Shown here in pieces: positions 1 through 8,152 of a DNA stretch of 64,000 nucleotides. Source of the stretch: CAZYMI01 sp964648505 (GTDB lineage: Bacteria > Pseudomonadota > Alphaproteobacteria > Micavibrionales > Micavibrionaceae); assembly GCA_964648505.1 (NCBI GenBank), contig CAZYMI010000004.1:1-64000 (forward strand), written 5' to 3'. The notes under the pieces were generated by a model. It was not told where the DNA came from and did not search any database. It saw only the letters and a list, made by a program, of their open reading frames with translations. Position numbers and translations under genes: made by a program. The stretch's first letter is position 1. Each line of letters begins with the position of its first letter.

Positions 1-57
1 GCTTCACCCACCCCCCTTTTGTTTCCACATTAAATTGTTTATGGTTGCGCCCTAAGT

Positions 58-145
58 GGCCCCGTGGCGGAACTGGTAGACGCACACGACTTAAAATCGT
101 GAGTCTGTAACGGGCGTGCCGGTTCGATTCCGGCCGGGGCCACCA
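58..145 (+). tRNA. tRNA-Leu (anticodon TAA), CCA encoded
   Basis: A 7-bp acceptor stem (58-64 with 135-141) closes a cloverleaf with a long variable arm, typical of class II tRNAs. The anticodon stem CACGA/TCGTG encloses loop CTTAAAA, so the anticodon is TAA and the tRNA reads UUA leucine codons. The discriminator is A142 and CCA is encoded at 143-145. The roughly 200 bases that follow, to 351, hold no gene that I can support. Confidence 0.97.
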
Positions 146-351
146 CTAAATTCCCAAGTCGTTTATTTGTCGTGATAATTCTTTATCCTAAAAATCCATA
201 GGGCGAAGCGCTTGACGAATATTGTCTCTATAAATGATTGGCATATTCGCAATGTTTCGCGTGCGTTGCAAACGAACTTCGTATTGTAATTTTAACTGGC
301 CTAGAAGTTTATTTGATTGGAAATAAAATATTTAAGCGCCCACTCAGAAGC

Positions 352-723
352 TTAAGGGCTCCTTAAAATAGAACCAATATATTTTTTAACGCCCTGCGTT
401 TGCATGTCGCTGATAGCATCATCAACTACGGGGGCTGTTGCAACTATCAGCGTTGTCACACCAGCAAAAAAAGCTACCGCCATAAAGCTGTGCTTAAAGG
501 ACGGAATGGGAAGGCGATGTAATGATTGCCCAATAAAAGCATTCTGCCCAAATAAAACAGTAAGCCCAAATCCAACACTAGCAACAATTGCTTTTGAAGA
601 ATCTGAGAGGTCAGAAAAACCTGTGTAGTCAGAAAGCTGCTGTGCAGATTGCGTTACAATACGAACAGGCGTGGAGCTAAAAACATCATCCATAAAATTT
701 TCAAGCTCGTATCTTAGGGTCAT
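352..723 (-). CDS. Unknown small membrane protein, 123 aa
   Basis: I do not recognise this protein. It has a polar N-terminal third (about residues 1-40) and two hydrophobic stretches, roughly residues 43-60 and 78-98, that look like membrane helices, with a short polar tail. It lies 9 bases downstream of another unknown membrane protein gene (733-1140) on the same strand, so the two probably form a two-gene operon. No enzymatic motif is visible. A plus-strand frame over the same bases has no support. Confidence 0.6.
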   Translation of the reverse strand: MTLRYELENFMDDVFSSTPVRIVTQSAQQLSDYTGFSDLSDSSKAIVASVGFGLTVLFGQNAFIGQSLHRLPIPSFKHSFMAVAFFAGVTTLIVATAPVVDDAISDMQTQGVKKYIGSILRSP

Positions 724-732
724 TTCAATACC

Positions 733-1140
733 TTATAAACTTTTTTCAAGGCTGGGGTAATTTTTAGGCGTGACCATCTCTGAGAGTATTGTTTTCATAC
801 CTTCAGTAAACGAAGTAACACCCTTATCAAAGATATCACCACCAATAAATGATGTTGATGCTATTGCCATCAAAGCCGTGGCGCCTATTGCTGCTGATTT
901 AACAGCGTGTCCGATACGATAGGTTGCGTACAACCCTTTGTCTTTTCTAAGTGGAAGCTTTTCAACATCTTCCCTTGGCGAATTAAAAATAGTGTAAATA
1001 CTGTATGGCGTTATAGATCTGGCCAAGCAACGCGCATGAACCTTCTCACTCAATAGGCTATAGACTGCGCCTATGGCCGCGCCACTTCCAGCTGCAATCG
1101 TAAAAATTTCAGGCAGGCTATTTGATAGTCCCATACGCAA
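733..1140 (-). CDS. Unknown small membrane protein, 135 aa
   Basis: Not recognised. The N-terminal segment (about residues 8-30) is glycine/alanine-rich and hydrophobic, and a second hydrophobic segment lies near residues 80-100, so two membrane passes are likely with a polar, basic stretch between them. It is the upstream gene of the pair with the 123-aa protein at 352-723. The 3' end carries no terminator before the next gene, which supports co-transcription. The sequence gives no clue to function. Confidence 0.6.
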   Translation of the reverse strand: MRMGLSNSLPEIFTIAAGSGAAIGAVYSLLSEKVHARCLARSITPYSIYTIFNSPREDVEKLPLRKDKGLYATYRIGHAVKSAAIGATALMAIASTSFIGGDIFDKGVTSFTEGMKTILSEMVTPKNYPSLEKSL

Positions 1141-1267
1141 CTCCAGTTTTTATAACGAATAAATTATATTATTCTGGAAATAGGAGCAAGACAATCATAA
1201 AAATATGAATATTAGTATTTAATTACAACGCATTAGACAGTATTACTTTATAATAAAAAACATAAAA

Positions 1268-1321
1268 AAAGCTCCGAAGAAGCAGGGTTAAATCATAACC
1301 TGGGAGCTTATTCGGAGCTTT
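1268..1321 (-). terminator. Rho-independent terminator of the 35-aa gene
   Basis: Read on the minus strand, AAAGCTCCGAA pairs with TTCGGAGCTTT and is followed by a run of T. An inner inverted repeat (GGTTA/TAACC) can form a second stem inside the loop, so the structure is longer than a minimal terminator. It starts about 16 bases after the stop of the lysine-rich small gene at 1337-1444. Confidence 0.75.
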
Positions 1322-1336
1322 ATGCTTGATAAAAGC

Positions 1337-1444
1337 TTAGTAATTTCTGTTAGCTTTTTTCTCTTTTTTTGCTGCCTTTTTTTCAGCAGGCGTTTTTGTT
1401 GCTTTCTTTTTAGTATCTTTTTTTGCGTCTTGTGACTTAGCCAT
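1337..1444 (-). CDS. Tiny lysine-rich protein, 35 aa
   Basis: This is a complete short frame read by hand: it starts MAKSQDAKKDTKKK and ends KKANRNY, with about 14 lysines in 35 residues plus Ala, Thr and Glu. GGAG sits about 6 bases before the ATG, and a strong terminator follows the stop. Together these support a real, separately transcribed gene. The composition resembles the lysine/alanine tails of histone-H1-like bacterial proteins, so nucleic-acid binding is a reasonable inference, but there is no domain. Low complexity means homology would be hard to prove. Confidence 0.6.
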   Translation of the reverse strand: MAKSQDAKKDTKKKATKTPAEKKAAKKEKKANRNY

Positions 1445-1518
1445 TAGAATCTCCATTGTTAAGAATGAACAAAAAATTCTAGCATAATTGTAAGTCTGTA
1501 ACAGCTATAGAAATTTCT

Positions 1519-2301
1519 TTAGCTAAAAGAATGCCGGTCATGAGAGCGCATACTCACAGCCCTTGGCTCATCTCCGTGCTTACGGATAATTTCAAGCAAC
1601 TCTTTAGTAGCCTGATCGAGGGGCTCAATATGAGTTGAGCGAAGAACAAGTGAAAGACCCAAAACGCCACCTCGATAATGGGGGTAAGATCCTATTTCAA
1701 CTTCAGGAAAACGATTATTTAAATCTCCTAGATCATCTGCGATCATGCTTTCTCCGAGCCCGCAGGCAACTGTATTTGATAAAATAGGCTTACCCTGCTT
1801 AAGCATATCCTTCACATGATCAAGCATGGCTTGCATAATACGTGGTACACCTGCTAGCACAAAAACATTATCGATGCGAAACCCAGGTGCAGCAGAAACC
1901 GGATTTGGGATAAGAATTGACCCCTTTGGTACCTGCGCCATTTTGCGCCGGGCCGGTGTTAGGTTATCTGGGCCATAATAATTTTTTAATGTTTCATACG
2001 CCTCCGGATCTTCAACCAGATCCACCTGAAAAGCACTGGCAATACTTTGCGCTGTAATATCATCATGGGTTGGGCCTATGCCCCCTGTTGTAAATACGTG
2101 ATCATATTTTGCGCGAAGGATATTGATGGTATGAACGATCACATCTTGTTCATCAGGAATAATACGCACCTCGGCAATGCGAATACCACGATCAAGCAGT
2201 TTTTCAGCAATCCATTGTACGTTTGTATCTTGTGTACGGCCCGATAAAATCTCGTTCCCAATCACAATAATGGCTGCGCTAAAGGTCTCTGATGCGTTCA
2301 T
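1519..2301 (-). CDS. CinA-like MoaB/Mog-domain protein, 260 aa
   Basis: The protein belongs to the competence/damage-inducible CinA N-terminal family, built on the molybdopterin-binding (MoaB/Mog) fold. Motifs visible are GNEILSGRTQDTN (residues 15-27) and TTGGIGPTHDD (71-81), the substrate-binding loop of the family. It lacks the C-terminal nicotinamide-nucleotide deamidase domain of full-length CinA, as in the short alphaproteobacterial versions. CinA-type proteins are linked to pyridine-nucleotide repair through ADP-ribose pyrophosphatase activity; whether this short form does that is not shown here. It is divergent from map, with about 95 bases of shared promoter region. Confidence 0.85.
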   Translation of the reverse strand: MNASETFSAAIIVIGNEILSGRTQDTNVQWIAEKLLDRGIRIAEVRIIPDEQDVIVHTINILRAKYDHVFTTGGIGPTHDDITAQSIASAFQVDLVEDPEAYETLKNYYGPDNLTPARRKMAQVPKGSILIPNPVSAAPGFRIDNVFVLAGVPRIMQAMLDHVKDMLKQGKPILSNTVACGLGESMIADDLGDLNNRFPEVEIGSYPHYRGGVLGLSLVLRSTHIEPLDQATKELLEIIRKHGDEPRAVSMRSHDRHSFS

Positions 2302-2396
2302 AGGGGTAAATTATCCTGTGCAAAAAGCAAAATTCATTATAAGTTTTAAAGGGCTGCCGCTTGGCTTTCAAGGGGTGTTTCATATATAAGATAGTC

Positions 2397-3212
2397 ATGT
2401 TTGATTTAAAACCAAGTGTTAATGAAGATGGTATTCAGATCCATGCGGCCGCAGATTTTGCAGGCATGCACAAGGCTGGAAAGCTGGCTGCTGAAATTCT
2501 GGATATGATTACCCCTTACGTGGTACCCGGCATAACCACCGAAAAACTGGACCAGCTTTGTCATGACTATACCCTTGCCAAGGGCGCTATCCCTGCCCCG
2601 CTTGGGTATAAAGGATATACAAAATCTATCTGCACATCGATCAACCATGTTGTATGCCATGGAATACCGGGCGAAAGAGCGCTTGAAGATGGCGATATCA
2701 TCAATATCGATGTCACAGTTATTCTTGATGGATGGTATGGCGATACAAGCCGCATGTACCTTGTTGGAGACAAAGTATCTATCAAAGCAAAACGCCTTGT
2801 TGATGTGACGTACCAATGCTTAATGGCGGGTATTGAAGTTGTAAAACCTGGCGCAACGTTTGGTGATATCGGCCATGCCATTCAAAAAATTGCTGAAGCA
2901 GAACGTTTTTCTGTAGTCCGCGATTTTTGCGGTCATGGATTAGGGCGTGTATTTCATTCGCCGCCTTCTGTTATGCATTTTGGTGAACCGGGCACCGGCC
3001 CTATCATAGAACCGGGCATGTTTTTTACCATTGAACCCATGATTAATGCTGGCCATTTTCAAACCAAAGTTCTCTCCGATGGCTGGACAGCTGTAACACG
3101 CGACCGATCTTTATCAGCACAGTTTGAACATTCAATCGGGGTTACCGATAAGGGTTGTGAAATTTTTACACTATCTCCTCAAGGCCTGACAAAGCCGCCT
3201 TACAATGGTTGA
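2397..3212 (+). CDS. map: Methionine aminopeptidase, type I
   Basis: The enzyme removes the initiator methionine from new proteins. All five metal ligands of the pita-bread fold are present: D105, D116, H180 (in CGHGLGR), E213 (in FTIEPM) and E244 (in QFEHS). An upstream in-frame ATG at 2361 would add 12 residues, but the ATG at 2397 gives the usual family N-terminus and 271 aa, a normal length. The 3' end overlaps radC by 8 bases, so the two are probably co-transcribed and translationally coupled. Confidence 0.95.
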   Translation: MFDLKPSVNEDGIQIHAAADFAGMHKAGKLAAEILDMITPYVVPGITTEKLDQLCHDYTLAKGAIPAPLGYKGYTKSICTSINHVVCHGIPGERALEDGDIINIDVTVILDGWYGDTSRMYLVGDKVSIKAKRLVDVTYQCLMAGIEVVKPGATFGDIGHAIQKIAEAERFSVVRDFCGHGLGRVFHSPPSVMHFGEPGTGPIIEPGMFFTIEPMINAGHFQTKVLSDGWTAVTRDRSLSAQFEHSIGVTDKGCEIFTLSPQGLTKPPYNG

Positions 3213-3900
3213 TACAACAAAAAAAGAAAAACCGCATTATGCGGGTCACCGCGAACGTCTGCGCGAACGATTTCTAAAAGGCGGAGCCGACGCACTTCAA
3301 GATTACGAACTCTTGGAATTAATTTTGTTCATGGCTATACCAAGGCGCGATGTTAAGCCCCTCGCCAAAACTCTCATTAAAAGTTTTGGTTCATTACCGG
3401 CGCTATTTCGTGCGGATACAAAAACACTTCTTTCTTATCCCGGTGTCACTGAAAATGTTGCCACTGCAATTTTATCGGTTGGGTCAGCTGCGCTTTATCT
3501 TGTAAAAGCCGATGTCATGAATCGTCCTATCCTTTCAAGCTGGGCGCGTGTCATGGAATATTGCTATGCTGCTATGGCCCACGAGAAACGCGAACAGTTT
3601 CGTTTGCTGTTTTTGAATAAAAAAAATGAACTGATCGCCGATGAAGTTCAACAAACGGGTACAATCGATCACACCCCTGTCTATCCAAGAGAAATAATAA
3701 AACGGGCCTTAGAACACGGGGCATCTGCGTTGATTTTATTGCATAATCACCCAAGTGGTGACCCGACACCTTCAGAAGATGATCTGAAGATGACAAAAGA
3801 AATTATAGACGCAGGCCGAACCTTTTCAATTACAGTGCATGATCACGTCATCATTGGACGAAAAGGGCTTTTCAGCATGCGTAATAAAGGATTAATTTAA
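3205..3900 (+). CDS. radC: RadC family JAB-domain protein
   Basis: This is a RadC (UPF0758) protein of 231 aa. The N-terminal half contains a helix-hairpin-helix region (about residues 30-95, with LLSYPGVTENVATAIL), and the C-terminal half has a JAB1/MPN metalloprotease-like fold with the JAMM signature HNHPSGDPTPSEDD (H180, H182, D193). The cellular role of RadC proteins is unsettled; a direct repair role has been questioned. It starts inside the end of map and is followed 22 bases later by purB. Confidence 0.93.
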   Translation: MVDTTKKEKPHYAGHRERLRERFLKGGADALQDYELLELILFMAIPRRDVKPLAKTLIKSFGSLPALFRADTKTLLSYPGVTENVATAILSVGSAALYLVKADVMNRPILSSWARVMEYCYAAMAHEKREQFRLLFLNKKNELIADEVQQTGTIDHTPVYPREIIKRALEHGASALILLHNHPSGDPTPSEDDLKMTKEIIDAGRTFSITVHDHVIIGRKGLFSMRNKGLI

Positions 3901-3922
3901 AATAATATATGAGGTAACCAAC

Positions 3923-5221
3923 ATGATCCCCCGCTATTCCCGCCCCGATATGGTCAAAATCTGGGAACCAGACAACAAATTTAGAATTATGCTTGATGTT
4001 GAAATCTATGCTGCAGAGGCTATGGAACAGCAAGGGACAATACCAAAAGGTGTCGCAAAAGCAGCCCGAGACCGTGGAAAATTTGATTCGTCACGCATCG
4101 ATGAGATTGAAAAAACTGTTAAACATGATGTGATCGCTTTTTTAACCAATATTGCAGAACATGTTGGCGACGAAGCCCGCTTTTTACATCAAGGCATGAC
4201 ATCGTCTGATGTTCTGGACACAACATTTGCAGTTCAACTGAAGCAATCATCTGATCTTCTTCTGGCGGGGCTAGAAAAAGTTCTGGCTGCGCTGAACAAA
4301 CAAGCGCATACACATAAAAACACCCTTTGCATCGGTCGGTCGCACGGCATCCATGCAGAACCAACAACTTTTGGTTTAAAACTTGCCGGCCACTATGCGG
4401 CGTTTGATCGTGCAAAAAATAGACTGCTGAATGCTAAACAGGAAATATCAACCTGCGCTATTTCAGGTGCTGTTGGCACCTACGCCACAGTTGACCCTGG
4501 TGTAGAGAAATATGTTGCCGAAAAATTGGGTTTATCTTGTGAAGCTGTCTCAACACAGGTCATTCCCCGGGATCGACATGCAATGTTTTTTGCCACACTT
4601 GGCGTTATTGCGTCTTCGGTTGAAAATATAGCTGTTGAAATTCGTCATCTGCAACGCACCGAAGTGCGTGAAGCAGAAGAGTTTTTTAGCCCTGGTCAAA
4701 AAGGGTCATCAGCAATGCCCCACAAACGTAATCCTGTTTTGTCTGAAAACCTGACTGGTCTTGCTCGATTAGTGCGCTCGGCTGTTGTGCCTGCGCTTGA
4801 AAATGTCGCGCTTTGGCATGAACGTGATATTTCGCATTCTTCCGTCGAACGTATGATTGCGCCTGATGCAACAATTACCTTGGATTTTGCCTTGCACCGC
4901 CTAGCTGGACTGATCGAAAATCTGCTGGTTTATCCTGACACGATGAAAAAGAATCTGGATAAAACAGGTGGGCTGGTTTTTTCACAAAAAGTTCTTCTGG
5001 CTCTAACTCAAAGCGGTATAAGCCGCGAAGATTCTTATACGATCGTACAGCGTAACGCCATGAAAGTCTGGGAACAAAACGGCACCTTAACCCTGCTGGA
5101 TGCCTTAATGGCAGACAAAGACGTTACAAAAAATATCAACAGCGCGGATTTGCACAAAATTTTTGATTACCATGATTATCTAAAACACATCGATATTGTT
5201 TTTAATCGCGTTTTTGGTTAG
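3923..5221 (+). CDS. purB: Adenylosuccinate lyase
   Basis: PurB catalyses two fumarate-releasing steps of purine synthesis, SAICAR to AICAR and adenylosuccinate to AMP. At 432 aa it is of normal length, and it begins MIPRYSRPDMVKIW as in bacterial PurB. The fumarase/aspartase superfamily signature SSAMPHKRNP lies at about residues 263-272, and the TSSDVLDT and GRSHGIHAEP substrate-binding segments are present. A GAGGTAA ribosome-binding site precedes the ATG. It may share a transcript with map and radC. Confidence 0.96.
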   Translation: MIPRYSRPDMVKIWEPDNKFRIMLDVEIYAAEAMEQQGTIPKGVAKAARDRGKFDSSRIDEIEKTVKHDVIAFLTNIAEHVGDEARFLHQGMTSSDVLDTTFAVQLKQSSDLLLAGLEKVLAALNKQAHTHKNTLCIGRSHGIHAEPTTFGLKLAGHYAAFDRAKNRLLNAKQEISTCAISGAVGTYATVDPGVEKYVAEKLGLSCEAVSTQVIPRDRHAMFFATLGVIASSVENIAVEIRHLQRTEVREAEEFFSPGQKGSSAMPHKRNPVLSENLTGLARLVRSAVVPALENVALWHERDISHSSVERMIAPDATITLDFALHRLAGLIENLLVYPDTMKKNLDKTGGLVFSQKVLLALTQSGISREDSYTIVQRNAMKVWEQNGTLTLLDALMADKDVTKNINSADLHKIFDYHDYLKHIDIVFNRVFG

Positions 5222-5249
5222 ATTTCATCTTCAACAGGAGTAATGTGCA

Positions 5250-5753
5250 ATGTCTATCAAAGGCGACCCAAAAATCATTAAGCATCTTAATAATGCTTTG
5301 CGTGCGGAACTTACCGCTATCAATCAATATTTCTTGCACTCTCGCATGCTTGATAGCTGGGGCCTTACAAAAATGGCACGCCATGAATACGAAGAATCAA
5401 TTGAAGAAATGCAGCATGCTGACCAAATCATTCAGCGCATTCTTTTACTAGGCGGCCTGCCCAATCTTCAAACGCTCGATAAGCTATATATTGGCGAAAA
5501 TGCAAAAGAAGTTATTGAAGGTGATTTAAAACTGGAATTAATGGCTATTCCTGCCTACAAAGAAGCGATCAAAGAATGCGACAAAGTTGGTGACTATGTC
5601 ACAAAAGAACTTTTAACGAAGATTCTAGCCGATGAAGAAAAGCACGCAGATCATCTGGAAACGCAGCTCCACCTAATTCAAACAACTGGACTGCAGAACT
5701 ATCTTGCTCTTCAAGCAGAAGCCCAAGCCAGCGCGGTTGAAAGTAAAGACTAG
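5250..5753 (+). CDS. bfr: Bacterioferritin
   Basis: This 167-aa ferritin-like four-helix protein stores iron in a 24-subunit shell. Ferroxidase ligands line up with a +2 offset to E. coli Bfr: E20, E53, H56, E96, E129 and H132. The heme ligand methionine is also present (M54 in EEMQHAD), so this is a heme-type bacterioferritin, not a simple ferritin. CAACAGGAG precedes the ATG. The partner ferredoxin gene (6522-6776) is nearby but separated by a minus-strand gene for an exported protein. Confidence 0.96.
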   Translation: MSIKGDPKIIKHLNNALRAELTAINQYFLHSRMLDSWGLTKMARHEYEESIEEMQHADQIIQRILLLGGLPNLQTLDKLYIGENAKEVIEGDLKLELMAIPAYKEAIKECDKVGDYVTKELLTKILADEEKHADHLETQLHLIQTTGLQNYLALQAEAQASAVESKD

Positions 5754-6362
5754 TTAAAAATCGGGCGCTAACTCACCAATATTTTGCAGGCGTGGCGCCT
5801 TACTTGCTGGCATTGCCTTACTTGCTGGCATTGCCTTAATATCGGGTTTTCTATTTGCGCCCGTGATGATACGAGCATGATAAGTGTGAACATTATCTGT
5901 GAAGGCAAAAGTTGGTGTTCTCACAAAGCGAAACTTAAATGGGCTTGCAGAAATGCTTCGCGTTATAGGGTCAACAATCCCAGTTGAGCACGCCTGAAGA
6001 TCAGGATTATACAAAGCATAACGATCCTCACCTGATGGAATAACAAAATCAGGCATTGGGTTTTCTCTGCCTATAGAAAAATCTGTTTGTGCTACCATTG
6101 ATAAGGAATACCGACCCTGATGTTCTTGGCGGTCCAGATAGGCAAGAACAACTTTCTTTGTGTTTGGGTCAACAAAACAAATTCCTGAAAATGGTTTGTT
6201 GGCAGCTTGCTTTGCCGATGCCTCCCCACCCCGAAATACAATTTTCAAATCTTGGCTTAAGTCTGTGCCGTAACTTTTCTCAGCCTGCTTTGCATCTGCG
6301 ATCGCGGGCGCTATCGCCGTACCTAAAAAAACAGACGCAAGGATTATTGCTTTTTGATTCAT
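5754..6362 (-). CDS. Unknown exported protein with short repeats, 202 aa
   Basis: It begins with a Sec signal peptide (about residues 1-23, cleavage near AIADA). The mature protein has two cysteines (in SGICFVD and LQACSTG) that could form a disulfide, and no recognised domain. Near the C-terminus the hexapeptide ASKAMP is repeated, matching an 18-bp DNA duplication. The gene sits between bfr and the bfd-like gene, ends next to the bfr stop, and is divergent from bfd across the Fur-like box. A link to iron is therefore possible but is inference from position only. Confidence 0.7.
   Translation of the reverse strand: MNQKAIILASVFLGTAIAPAIADAKQAEKSYGTDLSQDLKIVFRGGEASAKQAANKPFSGICFVDPNTKKVVLAYLDRQEHQGRYSLSMVAQTDFSIGRENPMPDFVIPSGEDRYALYNPDLQACSTGIVDPITRSISASPFKFRFVRTPTFAFTDNVHTYHARIITGANRKPDIKAMPASKAMPASKAPRLQNIGELAPDF
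5797..5838. repeat. 18-bp in-frame tandem repeat
   Basis: Two perfect copies of an 18-bp unit (5797-5814 and 5815-5832) and the first 6 bases of a third encode the repeated ASKAMP hexapeptide in the exported protein gene at 5754-6362. Because the unit is a multiple of three, copy-number change would not shift the frame. Confidence 0.9.
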
Positions 6363-6464
6363 AAGTAATGCCTATAAATTATTTTTTTAAATTATTTTTA
6401 TACATAACCATGAAGCTTTCATTTGTCAAAAACTAAAATCGGACAAAAAAAGTCCTTAATAGTA

Positions 6465-6494
6465 TTGACTCGCAATTAAGAATGATTTTCAATT
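6465..6494 (+). promoter_or_regulatory. Promoter with Fur-like operator before bfd
   Basis: TTGACT (6465-6470) and TTCAAT (6488-6493) are 17 bases apart and make a plausible sigma-70 promoter. Between and over them is a 21-bp near-palindrome (6474-6494). Its core TAAGAATGATTTTCA (6477-6491) matches the Fur 7-1-7 consensus, read on the other strand, at 12 of 14 positions. The same site could control the divergent exported-protein gene. Fur, or another iron regulator common in alphaproteobacteria, would repress when iron is plentiful. Confidence 0.6.
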
Positions 6495-6521
6495 AGATTT
6501 AGATATTGAAAAGGAATCGGC

Positions 6522-6776
6522 ATGAAAGTTTGCATCTGCAATAATTTTAATGAAGCGCGCCTGAACGAGGTTTACGCTGATCCAACTGTATTAAATGCTA
6601 TTCAATCAGAAAAAGCGTTTCAGGATAAGTGCGATGCTTTATACCGTGCGGCAAGTGGCGGCGAAGACCCTGTCTGCCGTTCCTGCTTTGATGTTATTGA
6701 AGCGCGTATCGAAGATTTTATTTCCCGCCATGCATCCCGAGAACCGGCGCCCGCTTCTTTGCCTGTTGTGGCTTGA
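6522..6776 (+). CDS. bfd: Bacterioferritin-associated ferredoxin-like protein
   Basis: This 84-aa protein has the Bfd-type [2Fe-2S] cysteine pattern: C4-x-C6 near the start and C52-x2-C55 further on. In the family, Bfd binds bacterioferritin and passes electrons through its heme to release stored iron as Fe(II). AAGGA lies before the ATG. The Fur-like site upstream fits induction under iron starvation, when release from Bfr is needed. The C-terminal 20 residues are Ala/Pro-rich and outside the domain. Confidence 0.85.
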   Translation: MKVCICNNFNEARLNEVYADPTVLNAIQSEKAFQDKCDALYRAASGGEDPVCRSCFDVIEARIEDFISRHASREPAPASLPVVA

Positions 6777-6839
6777 TTGTCTGCCCCGTCCATGGCAGTT
6801 TAACCCCCATCTATTAAACCTTTTTAAAAGGCTATTCTT

Positions 6840-7373
6840 ATGAACCCTCTAAAAAAACTATTCTGGAGTTTGCTGATGTGCGCTGCTATCTCAACCCCTG
6901 CCCTTGCTGCAGACAAAGAAAACACTCTTCTGCTTGATTTAAAAGACGGACAGGTGACTATAGAAATGCGCCCTGATCTTGCTCCAAAACATGTTGAGCG
7001 TATCAAGACTCTGACCCGTCAGGGATTTTACGATGGTGTTGTATTTCACCGAGTCATTGATGGCTTTATGGCCCAAACAGGTGACCCTACGGGCACAGGC
7101 ACAGGCGGCTCTGAACTTCCTGACCTGCCGGCAGAATTTAACAAAGAAAATTTTGGTCGCGGCACAATCGGTATGGCACGCACCAACGATCCAAACTCTG
7201 CGAACTCACAGTTTTTCATCTGCTTCAAAGATTGCTCGTTTCTCAACGGCCAATATACAATCTGGGGGCAGGTAACATCGGGGATGGAAACTGTCGATAA
7301 AATTACACGGGGTGAACCACCTTCAAACCCAGATAAAATTGTTAAACTTCAAGTCGCAGCTGATGTGAAATAA
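6840..7373 (+). CDS. Exported peptidyl-prolyl cis-trans isomerase (cyclophilin)
   Basis: A signal peptide (about residues 1-23, ending PALAAD) precedes a complete cyclophilin domain. Active-site motifs are FHRVIDGFMAQTGDPTGTG with the catalytic Arg, and NSANSQFFICF. It therefore probably catalyses proline isomerisation during folding of periplasmic proteins, like E. coli PpiA. AAAAGG is placed 8 bases before the ATG. The gene ends shortly before a strong terminator at 7406-7437. Confidence 0.93.
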   Translation: MNPLKKLFWSLLMCAAISTPALAADKENTLLLDLKDGQVTIEMRPDLAPKHVERIKTLTRQGFYDGVVFHRVIDGFMAQTGDPTGTGTGGSELPDLPAEFNKENFGRGTIGMARTNDPNSANSQFFICFKDCSFLNGQYTIWGQVTSGMETVDKITRGEPPSNPDKIVKLQVAADVK

Positions 7374-7405
7374 CTTTTTTACAAAGTCTGAACATTTAAA
7401 AAATT

Positions 7406-7437
7406 AACCCGCCCAAATATCTAAGGGGCGGGTTTTT
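7406..7437. terminator. Bidirectional terminator between convergent genes
   Basis: AACCCGCCC (7406-7414) pairs with GGGCGGGTT (7426-7434), a 9-bp GC-rich stem with an 11-base loop followed by a T-run, ending the cyclophilin transcript on the plus strand. The right arm is also the last codons and stop of the minus-strand gene at 7421-8062, so coding and termination signals overlap. Confidence 0.85.
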
Positions 7438-8062
7438 CTTTAGTCTGCTCTTTAGCTTGTGTTGAAAGAATATTGGCAGCAGATATAAGCTTCTTGATAA
7501 TGCTATCAAGTTTTTGTGGCATTTCCAGCGCATCAAATGTTTCAAGGCGCAAAAATGTTTCCTGACGGTCAAAAACATATAGCATGGTACAACCCTTTAT
7601 TTTTGCAAGGCCATCGAGTGCAGCCAACCTTGCTGGCGTTAAAAAAACCTCAAGGGCACCTGAATCTTTTGCTTGCGCAATCAATGTGTAATCCCACCCC
7701 TCATGCGTTATTTTTACCGAATAAGGGAAATCAAGAACCCTGATAAGCTCTGCGAAAAAGGGGGACGCGACCGCACCTTCTGTTGGCATACCCGAAGGCA
7801 GCGTAAGCTGAACAACCGTAACGTATCTTTTGCCACGCGCATCATTGGTTGGGCGTGATTCAGAAAAAACCAGCGCCTTATAGCCTGCGATGACTCCCTC
7901 AAGAGAAGGTGATTGTAAAAATTTACCAGATGCATAAGTTAGCTTGTATTTTGTGCTAAAAACTTTCCATGCTTTTTTTTGTTTTAACAAGGTTGCAATA
8001 GACCAGAAAAAGGTCCCGAACACGATGACAACAATTGCTATCCAAACCACTAACCAGAACAC
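7421..8062 (-). CDS. Unknown membrane-anchored protein, 213 aa
   Basis: Not recognised. Residues 2-25 form one hydrophobic N-terminal membrane helix; the remaining roughly 185 residues are soluble, mixed alpha/beta in character, and lack cysteine or metal motifs. The C-terminal tail is Lys/Glu/Pro-rich. With one N-terminal anchor and a short cytoplasmic or periplasmic head, an envelope-associated role is likely, but nothing more can be read. It is convergent with the cyclophilin gene and lies downstream of the prepilin-like operon on the same strand, about 90 bases away. Confidence 0.7.
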   Translation of the reverse strand: MFWLVVWIAIVVIVFGTFFWSIATLLKQKKAWKVFSTKYKLTYASGKFLQSPSLEGVIAGYKALVFSESRPTNDARGKRYVTVVQLTLPSGMPTEGAVASPFFAELIRVLDFPYSVKITHEGWDYTLIAQAKDSGALEVFLTPARLAALDGLAKIKGCTMLYVFDRQETFLRLETFDALEMPQKLDSIIKKLISAANILSTQAKEQTKEKPAP

Positions 8063-8152
8063 GGGAAAACCATCCTTTGCTTCTTCATTTTAATGGTTAA
8101 ATAGCCTAGATACCAGCCTAGAATTAAGAATTAAAGAAACCTGTTGCGCACC

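Noticed and set aside
2406..2881. Minus-strand frames of 104 and 136 codons over map
   Set aside because: Both are shadows of the well-supported methionine aminopeptidase gene.
5797..5838. 18-bp repeat as a regulatory iteron
   Set aside because: It lies inside a coding region, is a multiple of three and simply encodes a duplicated hexapeptide.
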